Source of the DNA: Micromonospora musae
GTDB lineage: Bacteria; Actinomycetota; Actinomycetes; Mycobacteriales; Micromonosporaceae
Length of the DNA stretch: 64,000 bases
Assembly: GCF_003626635.1 (NCBI RefSeq)
Contig: NZ_RAZT01000003.1
Span: forward strand, 62,001-126,000
Reading direction: 5' to 3'
The translations under genes and the position numbers were made by a program. Positions 62,923-64,000 of this stretch are shown in pieces (position 1 is the first letter of the stretch; each line of letters starts with the position of its first letter). The notes beneath the pieces were generated by a model. It made no database searches and had not been told where the DNA came from. It worked only from the letters and a program-made list of their open reading frames with translations.

Positions 62923-64000
62923 TCAGGCCGCGTCCGCCGTGCTGGTGAGGGTCAGCTCCACCCGCCTGCGGGGCCGCAGGGCGGCGGCGAGGCGCAGCCC
63001 GGGTACGCCGGATCGGCGCAGCCGGAACCGGTAACGGCTCAGCATGGTGGCGAGGATCAGCTGCGCCTCCAGGTAGAAGAGGTACATGCCGAGGCACTGG
63101 TGCGGGCCACCCCCGAACGGGAAGTGGGCGTAGCGGTGCCGGGCGCGGATCCGTTCCGGGGTGAACCGGTCGGGGTCGAACTCGTCCGGCCGGTCCCAGA
63201 ACGCCGTCATCCGCTGGGTGATCAGCGGGCTGGCGACCATCGTTGCGCCGGCCTCCACCTGCACCCCGTCGATGACGTCGTCGGCGACCGCACGCCGCGG
63301 GATGATCCAGCCGATCGGATAGAGCCGCAGCAGCTCGTCCAGGACCATCCGCGTGTAGGGCAGCTGGTTGAGGTGCTCCCGCTTGACGGGCCCGTCGCCG
63401 ACCACCCGCGCGATCTCGTCGTAGAGCCGCTCGGCGACGTCGGGACGGTCGTCGAGGTGCGGCCAGAGCCAGGTGAGCACGTTGATGGTGGTCTCCGTGG
63501 TGGCCGCGAACATGGCCACCGTGTCGTTGCGTACCTGCTGCTCGCTGAGCTGCCGACCGTCCTCGGTACGCGCCTGCCAGAGCGTGGAGATGACATCGTC
63601 TCCCTCGTCGGCCGTCGCCTTGGACGCGCGCACGATCGGCAGCAGGACGTCGTCCACGACCTTCTTCGCCCGCCGGAACGGCCGGTCGCCCGGCATCGGC
63701 AGCGACAGCGGCGCGAACGGCACGACGATGCGGGGAATGACGGCGGTGGCGATGACGTCCTGCGCGTCGACCACCCGCATCGCGTCCGGTACGGAGATCT
63801 TCTCGCCGAAGAGCACCTTCATGATGGCTCGACACACGATGCGGGTCTGCTCGACTCCGATGTCGACGGTGCGGCCGTCCCGGGACGGCTCGTCGAGCTC
63901 GTCGACGGCCTGCCCGATCGCCTCCGCCATCCCGTCGACCAGCGCCTCGACGCGCTTGGCGGTGAACATCGGCTGGAGCATTCGCCGGCTGGCCGACCAG
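62923..64000 (-). CDS. Cytochrome P450 (N-terminus outside window)
   Basis: At least 359 residues; the reading frame is open at base 64000 (WSASRRMLQPMFT at the edge). I-helix oxygen motif AMFAATTETTINVLTW, K-helix ExxR in MVLDELLRLYP, PERF-type FDPDRFTPERI and the heme loop FPFGGGPHQCLGMYLFY with the thiolate Cys are all intact. Expected to oxidise the terpene skeleton. First visible gene of the P450-terpene synthase-cyclase run. Confidence 0.93.
   Translation of the reverse strand, partial: WSASRRMLQPMFTAKRVEALVDGMAEAIGQAVDELDEPSRDGRTVDIGVEQTRIVCRAIMKVLFGEKISVPDAMRVVDAQDVIATAVIPRIVVPFAPLSLPMPGDRPFRRAKKVVDDVLLPIVRASKATADEGDDVISTLWQARTEDGRQLSEQQVRNDTVAMFAATTETTINVLTWLWPHLDDRPDVAERLYDEIARVVGDGPVKREHLNQLPYTRMVLDELLRLYPIGWIIPRRAVADDVIDGVQVEAGATMVASPLITQRMTAFWDRPDEFDPDRFTPERIRARHRYAHFPFGGGPHQCLGMYLFYLEAQLILATMLSRYRFRLRRSGVPGLRLAAALRPRRRVELTLTSTADAA

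Overview
The window is one continuous piece of a very GC-rich actinobacterial chromosome. Several features point to Micromonosporaceae (Micromonospora or a close relative): the codon and GC usage, the fabG-inhA-hemH order, a conservon (cvnABCD), many GTG starts and leaderless genes, and long palindromic intergenic repeats. That assignment is inference; no rRNA or species marker is present. No tRNA, rRNA, CRISPR array, insertion sequence or prophage was seen. Almost the whole window is coding. The first gene (penicillin-binding protein) and the last (cytochrome P450) run off the edges.

0-16.4 kb: class A PBP (truncated), a membrane protein, an NfeD/SPFH membrane-quality pair, a serine beta-lactamase-like hydrolase, two conserved actinobacterial proteins with leaderless starts, a NagD-type phosphatase, and the lipid/heme block hemH-inhA-fabG. 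These are followed by a two-component system with an alpha/beta hydrolase and a membrane acyltransferase. The acyltransferase ends in three 15-residue repeats and runs into an RNA-like leader whose consensus Shine-Dalgarno is buried in a hairpin, just before a possible 26-aa membrane peptide.

16.5-29.4 kb: a MoxR-DUF58-VWA operon; a small zinc-site protein followed by two bacterial PH-domain membrane proteins; a PAP2 enzyme divergent from an FlK-type thioesterase plus metallo-beta-lactamase pair; a MarR regulator divergent from a Bcr/CflA drug exporter with a palindrome between them; a PfkB sugar kinase; an NTF2-like protein; and an XdhC-type molybdoenzyme chaperone.

29.4-40 kb: a three-subunit molybdenum aldehyde oxidoreductase of the PaoABC type, asparagine synthetase, Xaa-Pro aminopeptidase, and a very unusual secreted beta-helix protein with Asp/Lys-rich and Ala/Pro-rich insertions. 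40-53 kb: a 1832-residue secreted amylase-pullulanase fusion with a LacI-type operator on its -35 box, two tandem membrane-anchored CBM2-like proteins, several small proteins, an intracellular beta-helix protein, a secreted C39-like cysteine peptidase, a DedA protein and a frameshifted glyoxalase-family gene.

53-64 kb: aconitase, then a leftward block of cytochrome P450, class I terpene synthase, class II diterpene-type cyclase and the conservon cvnA-B-C-D. This is the most interesting part: a probable terpenoid pathway physically joined to a G-protein-like signalling module. Recurrent themes are tight ATGA/GTGA stop-start overlaps and TANNNT boxes 6-8 nt before start codons, which indicate leaderless transcripts.
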